DNA of 64,000 nucleotides, from assembly GCF_900111395.1 (NCBI RefSeq), contig NZ_FOHV01000004.1:105257-169256 (forward strand), given 5' to 3'. The notes below the pieces were generated by a model, which saw nothing but the letters and a program-made list of their open reading frames with translations, made no database searches and was not told the origin of the DNA. This document shows, piece by piece, positions 1 to 11,400 of the stretch (positions within the stretch are counted from its first letter, which is position 1; every line of letters begins with the position of its first letter). The stretch comes from Thorsellia anophelis DSM 18579. GTDB taxonomy: Bacteria; Pseudomonadota; Gammaproteobacteria; Enterobacterales; Thorselliaceae. The translations under genes were made by a program, and so were the position numbers.

Positions 1-1321
1 CTATTTCTTGCATAATATTACATACTAATTCATCTCGCTGTTTTATAGTTAAATTTGGTTCGTGCACTTCTAATCCTTCTTCGATAGTCTGTTGTACTGT
101 TCTTTTAGGATTGAGTGTTGAAAATGGATCTTGAAAAATAATTTGTATATCACGCCGTATAGGTTTGAAGGCTTTTTCTGATAAATTTGACGTATTAACT
201 CCATTAATAGAGATACAGCCTGTAGACTTTATTAATTTTGTAATAGCAAAAGCTGTAGTACTTTTACCAGAACCCGATTCACCAACTAGTCCTAAAGTGC
301 TTCCTTGCTTTAAATTTAATTCAAAGTTCTCTAATATGGGTTTGAATGATTTAGAAAACCATCCTTTTTTATGAGTAATTGCCACACTTAAACCTTTAAT
401 ACTAAGGATCTCATTTTTGGTTGAAGTGATATTTTCTGTGTGTTGATTTTTTTTCAATTTTAAGTTGTTATTGTGGGCATCAATTAATGATTGTGTATAG
501 GCTGTTTGCGGTTGATTAAATATATTCTCAGTGCTATCTATTTCGATACAACTTCCTCTATACATCACTGCAACACGATCGGCAATTTTACGCACTAGAT
601 GCAGGTTATGACTAATAAAAATAAGCGTCATACCATATTCTTTTTTAAGTTGAAGCAGCAGATCAATTATTTGCTTTTGAGTTGTTACATCAAGCGCTGT
701 TGTAGCTTCGTCAGCTATTAATATTTTAGGATTTCTAAGTAATGCCATGGCAATAATAATTCTTTGGCGCTCCCCACCTGAAAATTGATGAGGGTAATTA
801 TTAATTCGTAATTCAGGATCTTTTAACCCGACCTTAGTTAATATGTTGATTACTTGTGTACCATTTCTATGCGTGTTTGATGAGGGAAGGTTTTTGTTGT
901 TACAGCTTTTAGTTAAAATCTCTTCTAATTGCTTGCCAATAGTTTGAACTGGATTTAAGGCTACCATTGGTTCTTGAAAAATTATTGCGATATCACGATG
1001 TCGAAGTTGTCTTAATCCATCTTGATCTAAGGTGGTTATATTGAGGTTATTATAAAATATACTGCCTGATTGATTTTTAATTAATTTATGTGGAAGTAAC
1101 TGTAATATACCGTGTGCTGTTAGGCTTTTGCCAGATCCTGATTCACCAACAATTGCTAATATTTCGTTTCTAAATACTTCTATATTGAGACGCGTAACAA
1201 GATTATCATTTACCAACTCAGTTTGTACATGATTTACACTGTAGAGAAGATCAACAGGACGTTTAATCTCATAGTCTACTAATTTTAGAATGATATCGGT
1301 TGTTTGAAATTGATTTGCCAT
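1..1321 (-). CDS. yejF: Peptide ABC transporter ATP-binding protein YejF (partial, 3' end beyond window)
   Basis: This is the twin-ATPase subunit that powers the YejABEF oligopeptide (microcin C-type) importer at the inner membrane. The reverse-strand frame opens with MANQFQTTDI at 1321 and stays open for about 440 codons to the window edge; E. coli YejF has about 530. The first ABC domain has Walker A GESGSGKS near residue 61, an FSGGERQR signature and Walker B with DEATTALD, where the usual proline of DEPT is alanine. The second domain begins after a linker with its own GESGSGKS and a FQDPFSTLNP Q-loop region; its signature and Walker B lie outside the window. It is the last gene of the yejABEF order, 60 nt after yejE. 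Identification by family resemblance is firm. Confidence 0.93.
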   Translation of the reverse strand, partial: MANQFQTTDIILKLVDYEIKRPVDLLYSVNHVQTELVNDNLVTRLNIEVFRNEILAIVGESGSGKSLTAHGILQLLPHKLIKNQSGSIFYNNLNITTLDQDGLRQLRHRDIAIIFQEPMVALNPVQTIGKQLEEILTKSCNNKNLPSSNTHRNGTQVINILTKVGLKDPELRINNYPHQFSGGERQRIIIAMALLRNPKILIADEATTALDVTTQKQIIDLLLQLKKEYGMTLIFISHNLHLVRKIADRVAVMYRGSCIEIDSTENIFNQPQTAYTQSLIDAHNNNLKLKKNQHTENITSTKNEILSIKGLSVAITHKKGWFSKSFKPILENFELNLKQGSTLGLVGESGSGKSTTAFAITKLIKSTGCISINGVNTSNLSEKAFKPIRRDIQIIFQDPFSTLNPKRTVQQTIEEGLEVHEPNLTIKQRDELVCNIMQEI

Positions 1322-1381
1322 CTAAATTCCTACCTTAAAGTAAGTTATTATTTAATAGATATATTGACTCATAGAATAAAC

Positions 1382-2401
1382 TTACAGGTCTACATTAAAA
1401 GCATCACGTATCGCCTCGCCGATAAATACTAATGTTGTTAATACAATGGATAAAAAAATAAATGAGGTAAGTCCCAGCCAAGGCGATTGCAAGTTATTTT
1501 TACCTTGTAATAATAGCTCTCCCAAAGATGGATAAGAAGCCGGCAAGCCAAAGCCTAAAAAATCTAGTGACGTCAGAGTAGTAATTGAGCCCGTTAAGAT
1601 AAACGGCATAAAGGTTAGTGTTGAAACTAATGCATTTGGCATGATATGCCTTTTCATAATAATGAAATTACTGACGCCTAATGCTTTTGCAGACCGAACA
1701 AAATCAAAATTACGCATCCTTAGAAATTCAGCACGAACTAATCCCACTAGCTCCATCCAACCAAATAGCACTGTTATTGATAATAACCACCAAAAATTAG
1801 GCTCAACAACACTAGCTAGTAAAATGATTAAAAATAGAGTTGGTATACTTGACCATACTTCGATAAATCTTTGACCACTCAAATCTACCCATCCCCCATA
1901 GTATCCTTGCAGTGCGCCAACGATTATTCCTATGCTACTTGATAGTAAAGTTAAAGCTACTCCAAAAATAAGAGAAATTCTAAATCCATAGAGTAATATG
2001 GCTATTACATCACGGCCTTCTTGATCGGTACCTAGCCAATTTTGCTTATTAGGTGGGGCAGGGAAAGGGAATTGGCTAGCATAATTAATTGTATTATAAC
2101 TGAACTTGATAGGCGTCCAAATTATAAAGCCATTATTTTCTATGATATTTGTAATATAAGGATCATGGAAATTAGTGGGTGAATCAAATTGGTTTGTAAA
2201 TATTTTCTCACTTGGCATATTGACGATTGGGAAGTACCATTTCCCATCAAACTTAACAAAAATAGGCTTATCATTAGCTATTAATTCAGCAAATATTGCT
2301 AAAATCATAATTAAAAAGAAAATATAAAAAGCAAACACGCCACGTTTATTTTGTTTGAATTTATGTAGTCTTAATTGGTTTATTGGGTTTAAATGCAGCA
2401 T
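1382..2401 (-). CDS. yejE: Peptide ABC transporter permease YejE
   Basis: Inner-membrane permease of the Yej peptide importer, 339 residues, close to the E. coli protein in length and throughout its sequence. It has one N-terminal membrane segment, a periplasmic region containing IANDKP and NWLGTD, then the permease core with the ABC-coupling loop around ALGVSNFIIMKRHIMPNA, and ends in EAIRDAFN. I place the start at MLHLNPINQ (2401) rather than six codons upstream because family members begin at this point. That leaves a single base between it and the yejB stop, so the two are probably translationally coupled. Confidence 0.93.
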   Translation of the reverse strand: MLHLNPINQLRLHKFKQNKRGVFAFYIFFLIMILAIFAELIANDKPIFVKFDGKWYFPIVNMPSEKIFTNQFDSPTNFHDPYITNIIENNGFIIWTPIKFSYNTINYASQFPFPAPPNKQNWLGTDQEGRDVIAILLYGFRISLIFGVALTLLSSSIGIIVGALQGYYGGWVDLSGQRFIEVWSSIPTLFLIILLASVVEPNFWWLLSITVLFGWMELVGLVRAEFLRMRNFDFVRSAKALGVSNFIIMKRHIMPNALVSTLTFMPFILTGSITTLTSLDFLGFGLPASYPSLGELLLQGKNNLQSPWLGLTSFIFLSIVLTTLVFIGEAIRDAFNVDL

Positions 2402-2402
2402 G

Positions 2403-3506
2403 TTATTCACTTTTCTCAAAGGTAATCCTTGGGTCTACCCAAGCATAGGTTAAATCACTAATAATTTTAATGAGTAAACCTAACAACGTAAAAATGAAAA
2501 GAGTACCAAATATAACAGGGTAATCTCTTTGTAATGTGGCTTCATACCCTAATAGTCCAAGACCGTTAAGTGAAAAAATCACCTCAATTAGAATCGAACC
2601 TGTAAAAAACATTGCTATAAAAGTACCTGGAAATCCGGCAATAATAATTAACATAGCATTCCTAAATATGTGCCCATATAGAATTTTATTTTCTGTAAGA
2701 CCCTTTGAGCGAGCGGTTACCACATATTGCTTGTTCATTTCTGCGAGAAAGCTATTTTTAGTCAGAAGTGTTAATCCAGCAAATCCGCTAATCACGGTGG
2801 CAAGGATAGGTAAACTGATATGATGAAAATAGTCTAAAATACGTTTGTGAAGTGGCCAGTTTTCACTGTTTATGGAACTTAAACCACGTAGTGGAAACCA
2901 ATCTAAAAAACTGCCTCCTGCAAACAACACTATTAATAGCATTGCAAATAAAAAGCCAGGAATAGCGTTTCCAATTACAATGACTAAGCTCGACCACACA
3001 TCAAATTTTGAACCGTCTTTTATGGCTTTTTTGATGCCAAGTGGTATTGAGATGAAATAAATTAATAATGTACTCCATAATCCTAGGGATATTGATACAG
3101 GTAATCTGTCTACAATTAGATTGATAACAGAGGAACCTTTAAACAAGCTGTCACCAAAATTAAAGTGTATATAATTCTTAAGCATTGTCACATATCTAAT
3201 ATGTATCGGCTTATCGAATCCATATTGTTTTTTTATGGCCTCAATTTGAGCATCATCTAAGCCACGCGATCCTCTGTAGTTTTTTGCCGTCTGAGTCAGT
3301 GATATATTTTCTATGCCTGCATTGCCCGAAATTTTATTCATCGCAGATTCATGAAGGCTCGTTGAGTTTTCTCCTAACTCTATTTTAGCAATAGCTTGTT
3401 CGACAGGCCCGCCAGGAGCGACTTGAACAATAAAAAAATTCAAAGTCACAATTGCCCAAAGTGTAGGGATTAATAGAAGTAATCTTTTTAAAAAGTAAAT
3501 TAGCAT
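2403..3506 (-). CDS. yejB: Peptide ABC transporter permease YejB
   Basis: Second inner-membrane permease of the Yej importer, 367 residues, full length. It begins with the typical [17 protein letters not shown] membrane segment. A long periplasmic insertion containing [20 protein letters not shown] separates this from the five-helix core. The coupling loop reads [21 protein letters not shown] and the protein ends near [11 protein letters not shown]. It lies 29 nt after yejA and 1 nt before yejE on the same strand, as expected for one yejABEF transcript. YejB and YejE should form the heterodimeric channel on which YejF acts. Confidence 0.93.
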   Translation of the reverse strand: MLIYFLKRLLLLIPTLWAIVTLNFFIVQVAPGGPVEQAIAKIELGENSTSLHESAMNKISGNAGIENISLTQTAKNYRGSRGLDDAQIEAIKKQYGFDKPIHIRYVTMLKNYIHFNFGDSLFKGSSVINLIVDRLPVSISLGLWSTLLIYFISIPLGIKKAIKDGSKFDVWSSLVIVIGNAIPGFLFAMLLIVLFAGGSFLDWFPLRGLSSINSENWPLHKRILDYFHHISLPILATVISGFAGLTLLTKNSFLAEMNKQYVVTARSKGLTENKILYGHIFRNAMLIIIAGFPGTFIAMFFTGSILIEVIFSLNGLGLLGYEATLQRDYPVIFGTLFIFTLLGLLIKIISDLTYAWVDPRITFEKSE

Positions 3507-3535
3507 GATTTATAGTATTTGTTAGGAAATAAGCT

Positions 3536-5368
3536 TCATTTAATTAAAGACTCTGCTTTTGATTGTTCATACCACCATGTATCAACGCCAATATCATAAT
3601 CAGGATAAATTTCTGGTATACCAAATTTATTCCAATGTGCAAAGCGAGTATTGGCTGTGTACCATTGAGGAAACATATAATATTGCCAAGTCAGAATTCT
3701 GTCGAGTGCTCTGCTTAAAATCATCAACCTCGCTTCATCACCTTGAGCTTCTGCTATTTGTTCAATCAAGTGATCAACAGCAGGATTTGCCACTCCTGAT
3801 GCATTATAGGTTGAATCAATATAATCAGAGTGCCAAAAATAAAATAGATTGCTGTCTGGAAAAACCCAAGCGGGGTAAGACTTAATAATCATATCATAAT
3901 CCCTAGCTTGCATTCTTTTTACATATTGGGAAACGTCAACCTGTCTAATTGTCATGATTATGCCAATTTTCTCTAATGCTTGTTGGAATTGTAATAGATG
4001 ACTAGTTGGTGAGCCGGAATAAGTTAATAATTCAAATTCAAATTGCTTATTTGATTCATCATTTATTAATTTGCCATTTTGTAATGACCAGCCCGAGTTT
4101 TCTAATATATCTAACGCTTTTATCAGGTTTTCACGATTAAAGCCAGAAGAGTCAGTTACAGGAGCTTTAAATGCAGGACCAAACACTTCTTTAGGTAAAA
4201 TGTCTTTAAAAGGCAGTAATATGGCGAGTTCATCACTTGATGGTAGACCTGTTGCTGCATATTTAGTATTTTGAAAAAAACTATTTGCTCTTGTATAACT
4301 ATTATAAAATAGCATTTTATTTAGCCATTCAAAATCAAAACTCAGTGCGATTGCTTCCCTAATATTTCTATCCTCAAAAAGAGGGGAGGTGATATTAAAT
4401 GCAAACCATTGAGTATTAGCGGCAGCATTATTTTTACGCTCAACTTTTAATATATTACCATTATCAAAATTTTCCCCATGATAAGCCGTCGCCCAGTTTT
4501 TTGCTCTGTTTTCATATTGCACATCAAAAGCACCGCTCTTAAATGCTTCGAGAGTGACATTCCCATCTAAGAAATAATCATAACGTATAGTATCAAAATT
4601 ATACATGCCCGTATTAATAAACAGATCTTTTGCCCAATAATCTTTAACTCGTTCATAGACAACATATTGACCCATTTTATAGTCTTTTACTTTATATGGA
4701 CCACTTCCTAAAGGAGGGGTGATAAGTGGTTCATTTAGTTTTTTATCATGCCAATAATGCTTTGGAAGGATTGTTAAGTTAATAAAATCAAACAAGAGGG
4801 ATTTATCTGGAGTGGGAAGGGTGACAGAAAATCTATTTTTATCTATAATGGATAAGCTAACACCTTCAAATTTTTTCGCGAACTGTACTACCCCTTCGGT
4901 TTTAAACTTATCAAAGGAAAATAGAACGTCTTCGCTTGTTATTGGAGAATTATCATGGAATCTTGCATTTTTATTTAGTGTGATTTCTGCGTATTGATAA
5001 TTTGGGTGTATCGAAATAGATTCAGCAATTAGAGGATAATAAGATGCCGCATCATCTAACGATTGCTTAAAAAGAGTATCGTAAAGCTCTCCAGTTCTCT
5101 CAGCTGCAACACCTCTTTGAGCAAAACGATTAAAATTATCAAATGTACCTAACGAAGAAAGTACTAACTGACCAGTTTTTGGGGCGTTTGGATTGACATA
5201 ATCTGGGTGTTTTGTATTTTCGGAATATTTAGGAATACCTAAAATAGATAGGGATTTAAAGGAAATTAAATTATCATTCGATACTTGATTTGCACTCGCT
5301 AACATTGGAATCAATAATAACGATATTAGCTGAGTGATATAGCGAAAAAAAATAAAAAGCTTACACAT
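3536..5368 (-). CDS. yejA: Peptide-binding periplasmic protein YejA
   Basis: Solute-binding protein (family 5, oligopeptide type) that delivers peptides to YejBE. The chosen ATG gives 610 residues: MCKLFIFFRYITQ then a hydrophobic stretch and a LASANQ cleavage region, a normal Sec signal peptide. A TTG five codons upstream would also be open but adds nothing the family has. Recognisable parts include GTFDNFNRF near the N-terminus, SEDVLFSFDKF, and the C-terminal MFPQWYTANTRFAHWNKFG. It is the first yej gene; mepS lies upstream on the same strand, 64 bases away, so the operon may start further up or from a short promoter between them. No strong Shine-Dalgarno is seen. Confidence 0.92.
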   Translation of the reverse strand: MCKLFIFFRYITQLISLLLIPMLASANQVSNDNLISFKSLSILGIPKYSENTKHPDYVNPNAPKTGQLVLSSLGTFDNFNRFAQRGVAAERTGELYDTLFKQSLDDAASYYPLIAESISIHPNYQYAEITLNKNARFHDNSPITSEDVLFSFDKFKTEGVVQFAKKFEGVSLSIIDKNRFSVTLPTPDKSLLFDFINLTILPKHYWHDKKLNEPLITPPLGSGPYKVKDYKMGQYVVYERVKDYWAKDLFINTGMYNFDTIRYDYFLDGNVTLEAFKSGAFDVQYENRAKNWATAYHGENFDNGNILKVERKNNAAANTQWFAFNITSPLFEDRNIREAIALSFDFEWLNKMLFYNSYTRANSFFQNTKYAATGLPSSDELAILLPFKDILPKEVFGPAFKAPVTDSSGFNRENLIKALDILENSGWSLQNGKLINDESNKQFEFELLTYSGSPTSHLLQFQQALEKIGIIMTIRQVDVSQYVKRMQARDYDMIIKSYPAWVFPDSNLFYFWHSDYIDSTYNASGVANPAVDHLIEQIAEAQGDEARLMILSRALDRILTWQYYMFPQWYTANTRFAHWNKFGIPEIYPDYDIGVDTWWYEQSKAESLIK

Positions 5369-5432
5369 ATTGCCATCTACCAAAATATGTAATAATGAAT
5401 AAACGATAGATAGCTCTATCGCATTTTATAAC

Positions 5433-6188
5433 TTAGCTATTCTTATTTTTAGACTTATTAGTGGTTTGCTTTGAATTGGATTCTTTAAATAGATTTTCAT
5501 TGACCGATTTTTTATTTTGCTTATCAGAAGATAGTGCGGCTATTGAAGTCGGTTTTAGTACGCGTCTTGCTTCATTAAATCTATTTTTCCAATATCTGTC
5601 ATTCATATCAGAAATTGTCACCCCAATAGAGGTTGAGGCATGGACGAATTTATCATTGCCTATATAAATACCAACATGCCTACCCGTAGATCCTGCATTG
5701 AAAACAACAATATCACCGTGGATCAATGCAGTTTTTGCAATTTTTTCGCCAATTTTTTGTTGTTCTCTAGTTGATCTTGGTAAAGTCACGCCAAATTGTT
5801 CTTTAAAAGTTAATTGTACAAAGCCTGAGCAATCTATCCCTTTTTTGCTGCTTCCCCCTAATCTGTAGCGTACACCTTTCCATGTAGCATATTGATTCAT
5901 GATTTTTTCACGTGTGTCTAAGCTGTTTACCATTTTTTCAAATTCAGCTTGACTTGATTTGAGTGATTGTGCGAGAGCTTGTGAATCAATAGTCGGTTTC
6001 GAATTACAAGCAACTAGTAGGGTGCTTATTAGTAGCATGCTAGTCATTTTGCAGATATTTGATTTATGTAACTCATAAATCTTTTTTACATGTCTAGTTT
6101 TAAGACTCTGTATTAAATTAAATTTAGAAGACTTAGTATCTGATAAATTTTTTTCTGAACTTAAGGTGCTCGATCGTAATGTTGCCAT
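5433..6188 (-). CDS. mepS: Murein DD-endopeptidase MepS (Spr), NlpC/P60 lipoprotein
   Basis: Outer-membrane lipoprotein that cuts meso-DAP crosslinks in peptidoglycan to allow wall growth. The NlpC/P60 domain is clear: catalytic Cys in [14 protein letters not shown], His in [12 protein letters not shown] and a third polar His in KFVHAST. A lipobox ending LLVAC sits after a hydrophobic stretch, but about 45 residues precede it, an unusually long n-region. I chose the ATG at 6188 because AGGA lies 12 nt upstream; an ATG 14 codons earlier has no such site. A ~44-residue C-terminal tail rich in Asn, Lys and Ser is absent from E. coli MepS. With 251 residues it is longer than the 188 of E. coli. 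The lipidated form may start further downstream at MTSMLL. Confidence 0.88.
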   Translation of the reverse strand: MATLRSSTLSSEKNLSDTKSSKFNLIQSLKTRHVKKIYELHKSNICKMTSMLLISTLLVACNSKPTIDSQALAQSLKSSQAEFEKMVNSLDTREKIMNQYATWKGVRYRLGGSSKKGIDCSGFVQLTFKEQFGVTLPRSTREQQKIGEKIAKTALIHGDIVVFNAGSTGRHVGIYIGNDKFVHASTSIGVTISDMNDRYWKNRFNEARRVLKPTSIAALSSDKQNKKSVNENLFKESNSKQTTNKSKNKNS

Positions 6189-6360
6189 TATGAGGGGTTT
6201 CCTGTCAGGATTAAATAACTTAACTTGCAATTAAATAAGTTAAAAATGTTATTGTTAAATAGAATTAAGGGCTTTTGATTTTTCTTTACTATTGTTATAT
6301 ATCATAAGCCCACGGAAATAAAAATTTAGTTACACGACAAAACAATTAGAGTTTACAAAA

Positions 6361-6383
6361 AAAAACAACACAGGTCTATTGTT
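6361..6383 (-). terminator. Weak hairpin with T-run after rarA
   Basis: Read on the minus strand, AAACAA and TTGTTT pair around a 10-base loop and run into a tract of nine T, 41 bases or more after the rarA stop. The stem is short and AT-only, so it would be a poor terminator by stability. Position and T-run are the only support. Confidence 0.3.
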
Positions 6384-6423
6384 TTATTTATTTTTTTTCA
6401 TATTTTCATATCTTTGTAAATAT

Positions 6424-7758
6424 TTACATTTGCTGGTTCTCCTCTAAAGATTGTAACCAGTTGAGTTTGTCCTGTATTTTTTTCTCTAATCCTCTATCAG
6501 TAGGATAGTAAAATCTAAGATTTTCAATCTCATCAGGTAAATATTTTACACCGATGGAATAAGCATTTTTTTCATCATGAGGATAGCGATATTCTTTTCC
6601 ATAACCTAAGTCTTTTAGTAATTTTGTCGGAGCATTTCTAAGATGATATGGAACTTCGTAATCAGGCAATTCAGATGCTGCTGCTATAGCAGCAGCAAAA
6701 GCAGTGTATACAGCATTACTTTTAGGTGCACAGGCCAGGTATAATGTAGCCTGTGCAATAGCTCGCTCTCCCTCTGATGGGCCAACACGAGTAAAGCAAT
6801 CCCATGCAGAAATAGCAATTTGCATCGCTCTTGGATCAGCATTTCCTATATCTTCAGATGCGATTGCAAGTAATCTTCTTGCAACATATAAAGGATCTCC
6901 TCCAGCAGTGAGAATGCGTGCATACCAATATAATGCTGCATCAGGAGCCGATCCTCTAACTGACTTATGAAATGCTGAGATAAGATCATAAAATTTATCT
7001 CCTTTATTATCGTACATTGCAGTTCTAGCACCTTGTGCTGCATGAAGACTTTCCTTGGTAAGGATATATTGTTGATCATCATTAATATCAGCCATATCAA
7101 ACATCATTTCTAATGTATTTAAGGCTTTTCGCGCATCACCATTTGCTAGTTCAGCAATTAAAGTCAGCAAATCATGTGCAATTGAAATTTTGTATTCACC
7201 AAGACCTTTCTCTTTATTGTTTATAGCTGAATTAAGCAGATTTACTATATCATCTGTTGTTAACGATTTTAGCAAATATACTCTAGCTCGTGATAAAAGT
7301 GCTGAGTTTAGCTCAAAAGAAGGATTTTCTGTTGTTGCGCCAATAAAAGTGATTGTGCCATTTTCAATATGTGGTAAAAAGGCATCTTGTTGTGATTTAT
7401 TGAATCTATGTACTTCATCAACAAATAATAGCGTTTTTACTTGCTGCTGTTTAAATAGTTCAGCCCTATTAATTGCATCCCTAATTTCTTTTATACCAGA
7501 GGTTACAGCAGAGATCCTGATCACTTCAGCTTTCGCATAAAAGGCTATTAATTCGGCTAAAGTTGTTTTTCCCGTACCAGGTGGTCCCCAAAGAATCATT
7601 GAATGTAATCGACCTGCTTTGATAGCTTTGTATAAAGGTTTTTCTGGGGAAAGTAGATGTGATTGACCTAAGTACTCATCAAGAATTTTTGGCCTCATTT
7701 TTGCGGCAAGAGGTAAAAATTCGTTATTATCATTCAAATCAAGTGTATAATTTTGCAT
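6424..7758 (-). CDS. rarA: Replication-associated recombination protein RarA (MgsA), AAA+ ATPase
   Basis: AAA+ clamp-loader-like ATPase that acts at stalled replication forks. The 444-residue protein matches E. coli RarA nearly end to end: Walker A GPPGTGKT, Walker [19 protein letters not shown], sensor region [20 protein letters not shown], then the RarA tetramerisation part with [16 protein letters not shown] and [15 protein letters not shown] prefer the ATG at 7758 (MQNYTLDL) to an in-frame TTG eight codons upstream because it matches the family length (447 in E. coli). It follows lolA by 31 nt on the same strand; ftsK-lolA-rarA is the conserved enterobacterial order. Confidence 0.95.
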   Translation of the reverse strand: MQNYTLDLNDNNEFLPLAAKMRPKILDEYLGQSHLLSPEKPLYKAIKAGRLHSMILWGPPGTGKTTLAELIAFYAKAEVIRISAVTSGIKEIRDAINRAELFKQQQVKTLLFVDEVHRFNKSQQDAFLPHIENGTITFIGATTENPSFELNSALLSRARVYLLKSLTTDDIVNLLNSAINNKEKGLGEYKISIAHDLLTLIAELANGDARKALNTLEMMFDMADINDDQQYILTKESLHAAQGARTAMYDNKGDKFYDLISAFHKSVRGSAPDAALYWYARILTAGGDPLYVARRLLAIASEDIGNADPRAMQIAISAWDCFTRVGPSEGERAIAQATLYLACAPKSNAVYTAFAAAIAAASELPDYEVPYHLRNAPTKLLKDLGYGKEYRYPHDEKNAYSIGVKYLPDEIENLRFYYPTDRGLEKKIQDKLNWLQSLEENQQM

Positions 7759-7789
7759 TTGGCTTTTCAATTTAATATTCAATCAGATA

Positions 7790-8416
7790 TTATCGTTGAT
7801 CATCAAATGTCACACCATCAGGTATGTCAAATTTGAATTTATCATCTGAAACAGGCTGGCTATTTTGGTTACTTAGTTGATATTCACTTTTTTGCCCATC
7901 TAGTTCGACTGATACAAAACTTTCTATTGTGCCTGCAGGTGTAACCCTGATATCAAATTGCTTGAGACTGTTTGAGTCAGATTTTGGGGTGAGTGAAAAA
8001 TCATTTCCACGTTGTTTAATGTTATATTGTGCCCAGTCTGAATTTTTATTTCCTGCAATTAATATAAAAGGTGTGTTTGCTGTTGCATCAGCTAAGTTTG
8101 TCGCTGTTACTTGCTCAATGAATGGGTTATAAAACCATAGTGTTTTACCATCTGAAATAAGTTGACTTTCATCTGGCACTAATGTGTGCCAGTTGAATAA
8201 ATTAGGACGTTTAACCCACATCTCACCTTCGCCACTTTGTATTAATTTTTTATCGGCATCATATACTTTTTGAACGAAACTAGATTGGAAAACGTTAATC
8301 TTATCTAGCCTGCTTTGTAGATTTTGTTGTGCGTCTGCATGAGCATTAATAGAAATTAAACTTAATGTGATAATAACTAAATTAATTAAGATGTTTATGT
8401 AATGTTTGGTTTGCAT
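7790..8416 (-). CDS. lolA: Outer-membrane lipoprotein carrier protein LolA
   Basis: Periplasmic chaperone that carries lipoproteins from LolCDE to LolB. It has 208 residues with a cleavable signal peptide ending in SINAHA, then the mature part beginning [20 protein letters not shown]. Family features include [16 protein letters not shown] and [11 protein letters not shown]. The ATG at 8416 has AAGG about 8 nt upstream and puts the signal peptide at the extreme N-terminus; an extra 15 codons of open frame upstream are not needed. It sits 62 nt after ftsK and 31 nt before rarA. Confidence 0.92.
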   Translation of the reverse strand: MQTKHYINILINLVIITLSLISINAHADAQQNLQSRLDKINVFQSSFVQKVYDADKKLIQSGEGEMWVKRPNLFNWHTLVPDESQLISDGKTLWFYNPFIEQVTATNLADATANTPFILIAGNKNSDWAQYNIKQRGNDFSLTPKSDSNSLKQFDIRVTPAGTIESFVSVELDGQKSEYQLSNQNSQPVSDDKFKFDIPDGVTFDDQR

Positions 8417-8478
8417 ATTATACCTTATTAAAAATACTGGTTGATGATGAAGATTAGACATACTTTATCATTTATCGA

Positions 8479-11400
8479 TCATTGTGCAAGCACTTCTCTA
8501 TTACCATTATGAGCAGGTGCGCTTACTATGCCTTGAGCTTCCATTTCTTCTACAATTCTTGCAGCTCTGTTATATCCAATTCTAAATTGTCTTTGTATAC
8601 CAGAAATTGATACTCTTTGTTTTTCAATAACAAATTGTACAGCAGCATCAAAAACTGCATCCACAATCTCTTCATCTGTTGTCTCATTTTCATTATTACC
8701 TTTATCACCAGCTGTGATAGCATCTATATATTGGGGTTTGCCACGAGCTTTCCAATTAGATACAACATTATGAACTTCTTCGTCTGCAACAAACGCACCA
8801 TGAACACGAATGGTAGTTGATGAATTGGGCGGTAAGTAGAGCATATCACCTGCACCAAGAAGTGATTCAGCCCCTCCTTGGTCTAGAATTGTTCGCGAAT
8901 CAATTTTACTTGATACTGTAAATGCAATACGAGTAGGTATATTTGCTTTAATTAAGCCAGTTATTACATCTACCGAAGGTCTTTGGGTGGCTAAAATAAG
9001 GTGTATACCTGCTGCTCTAGCTTTCTGAGCTAAACGCGCAATGAGTTCTTCAACTTTTTTGCCCTCTGTCATAATCAAATCAGCAAATTCATCGACAATA
9101 ACGACTATAAATGGGAGTTTTTCAAGTGAAGGAATGGAAATGTCCATACTATCTCCTGGCTTCCAAAACGGATCTGGAATAGGCCTTTGCATTGCTTCAG
9201 CTTGTTTGATTTTTTCGTTATAGCCTTCCAAGTTTCTGACCCCTAAAGCAGCCATGAGTTTATAACGACGTTCCATTTCTGCAACTGACCAGCGTAGTGC
9301 ATTTGCAGCATCTTTCATATCAGTTACAACATTAGTTAGAAGATGTGGAATACCTTCGTAAATAGAGAGTTCTAACATTTTAGGATCTATCATTATAAAA
9401 CGAACTTCTTCAGGTGATGCTTTAAATAAAATACTAATTATCATGGCATTTACGCCAACAGACTTTCCTGATCCAGTTGTACCAGCAACTAATAAATGAG
9501 GCATTTTAGCTAGGTTAGCTACAACTGGCTCTCCTCCAATATCTTTGCCTAGAACAAGAGCAAGGGGAGATTGCATTTCTCTAAATGCTTCACAGTTAAG
9601 AACATCACGTATTACAAGTGTTTCACGCTTAGGATTAGGTAATTCCAAACCAACATAAGGTTTGCCGGGTATAACTTCAACCACGCGTACAGCACTGACA
9701 GAAAGTGCTCGCGCTAGATCTCTATCGAGAGTTGTAATCCTAGATACCTTCACACCAGGAGCGAGTTCTAGCTCATATCGGGTGATAACAGGCCCTGAAC
9801 AAATACCGACAACGGTTACTTTAATTCTAAAATCTGCCAATGTGTTTTCAATTAAGATTGCAGTCTCATTAATTTGCTCTTGATCTATTTCAATTTTTTC
9901 ACTTGATTGATTAAATAATAAATCAAGTGTCGGTAAAGGTTCAGACGGTTTTTCCAACTTTTCTGTTTCTCTAAAAAGTAGGGGGTGAAATAGCGGGTCC
10001 TCATTTTTAGGTCGGTGAATGACATCACTTATAGATTCATCATGAGTTGATATTGGGTTTAGTGATGAGGAACTATGTTCACCATCAATAGCCTCATTAG
10101 GTGTTATTTCACTAATTGATTGAGTTTGTTCATGATCACCTAAATTAACTGTATCAAGTTGAGATGAACTATGCATTTGTTCAGCTGATTGCCAACTATC
10201 AGCTGAGGGAGGGGGTGTTAAATTTGTTTTTAAGTCAACTAAATTATTACCATTGTGATTAGGTTGTTGTTGTTTAACTGAAAAAGCAGTTATTTCTTCT
10301 GCTTCGACCGGTACTTCAATTTGCGCTACATCAGCTATTAGTAAGCTGTTAGCGTGGTTAAGGCTTTCTTGCTGTGAATTTAAATCTTTAATTTTATCTT
10401 GAGTTAAGTTAGTTACCGGTTCAATCTGAGTGTTTAGCTTTGTGAAATTAGCTTGAGGCAAATCAGTATGACCTGGTGTCACTACCTGAACAGGCGCAGT
10501 AGAAATTCTTCTTAAGACAATAGTCTCATCATCTATTTGTTCAAAAATAACTTCTGTATATTCATTTTCACTAATACGACCTAGGATATTTTTAGCATCC
10601 CTATTGAGAACTGCCTTAGTAGAAGAGCCATTATAGACAGTGGTTTGTTTAATCTCTTTTTTATAATCGACTGGATGCTTAGGGTGTGTTTCAGGAATTT
10701 TAATCCCATAACTTGCTAACTCTGCTCGAACACGTTCACGTTCTGCTATTCTCTTTTCTTCGATTGTTTGCGGAGAATCAATCGAACTAGTCGGTTTGCT
10801 TATATCTGAACCTTTTATTGGAAATACAGGATTAGAGCGCTTTTGTTGTTCTAGTAAAGCAAGTTTTTCGTTCAATGATAAAGTTCTTTTCTCTTCATTT
10901 TTACTTGTTTGAATACCGGTAGTTGCACTATGTTCAAAGATATTTTGTTGTTCAGGTAATTCATTTTGTGTACTCATAGTAATAATATGCTTTGAAGTCT
11001 CATCATTGATTGGTTCAACTATACTAGGTTGAGATAGGTTAACTTGATTAGCTTCGTCAATATCATTATGCTTTTTCTCTGTATTAGAAATATTTACAAT
11101 GGCATCCTGTATTGGTGTAGGATTAATATCGCTAGGTTGATACTCACCTTGCTCTGTATTTTCTTGATTAAGAAGTCCATATTCTTCATGATTATTTTGT
11201 GTAATATCGAATGTGGGTAGATCATCATTAGGCTTGGTATGAATAATGGATTGTGAAGTTGGGATTGTTTCACTATCTAAATTTTTTGACTGTGCTTCAT
11301 TTGTTGAATCTTCTAAATGCGACAATTCAATCATATCAATAATAGGATAATCCTGGTCATGACTATCAGAGCTTTGTTTTGATTTAGAATTTACCTCAGG

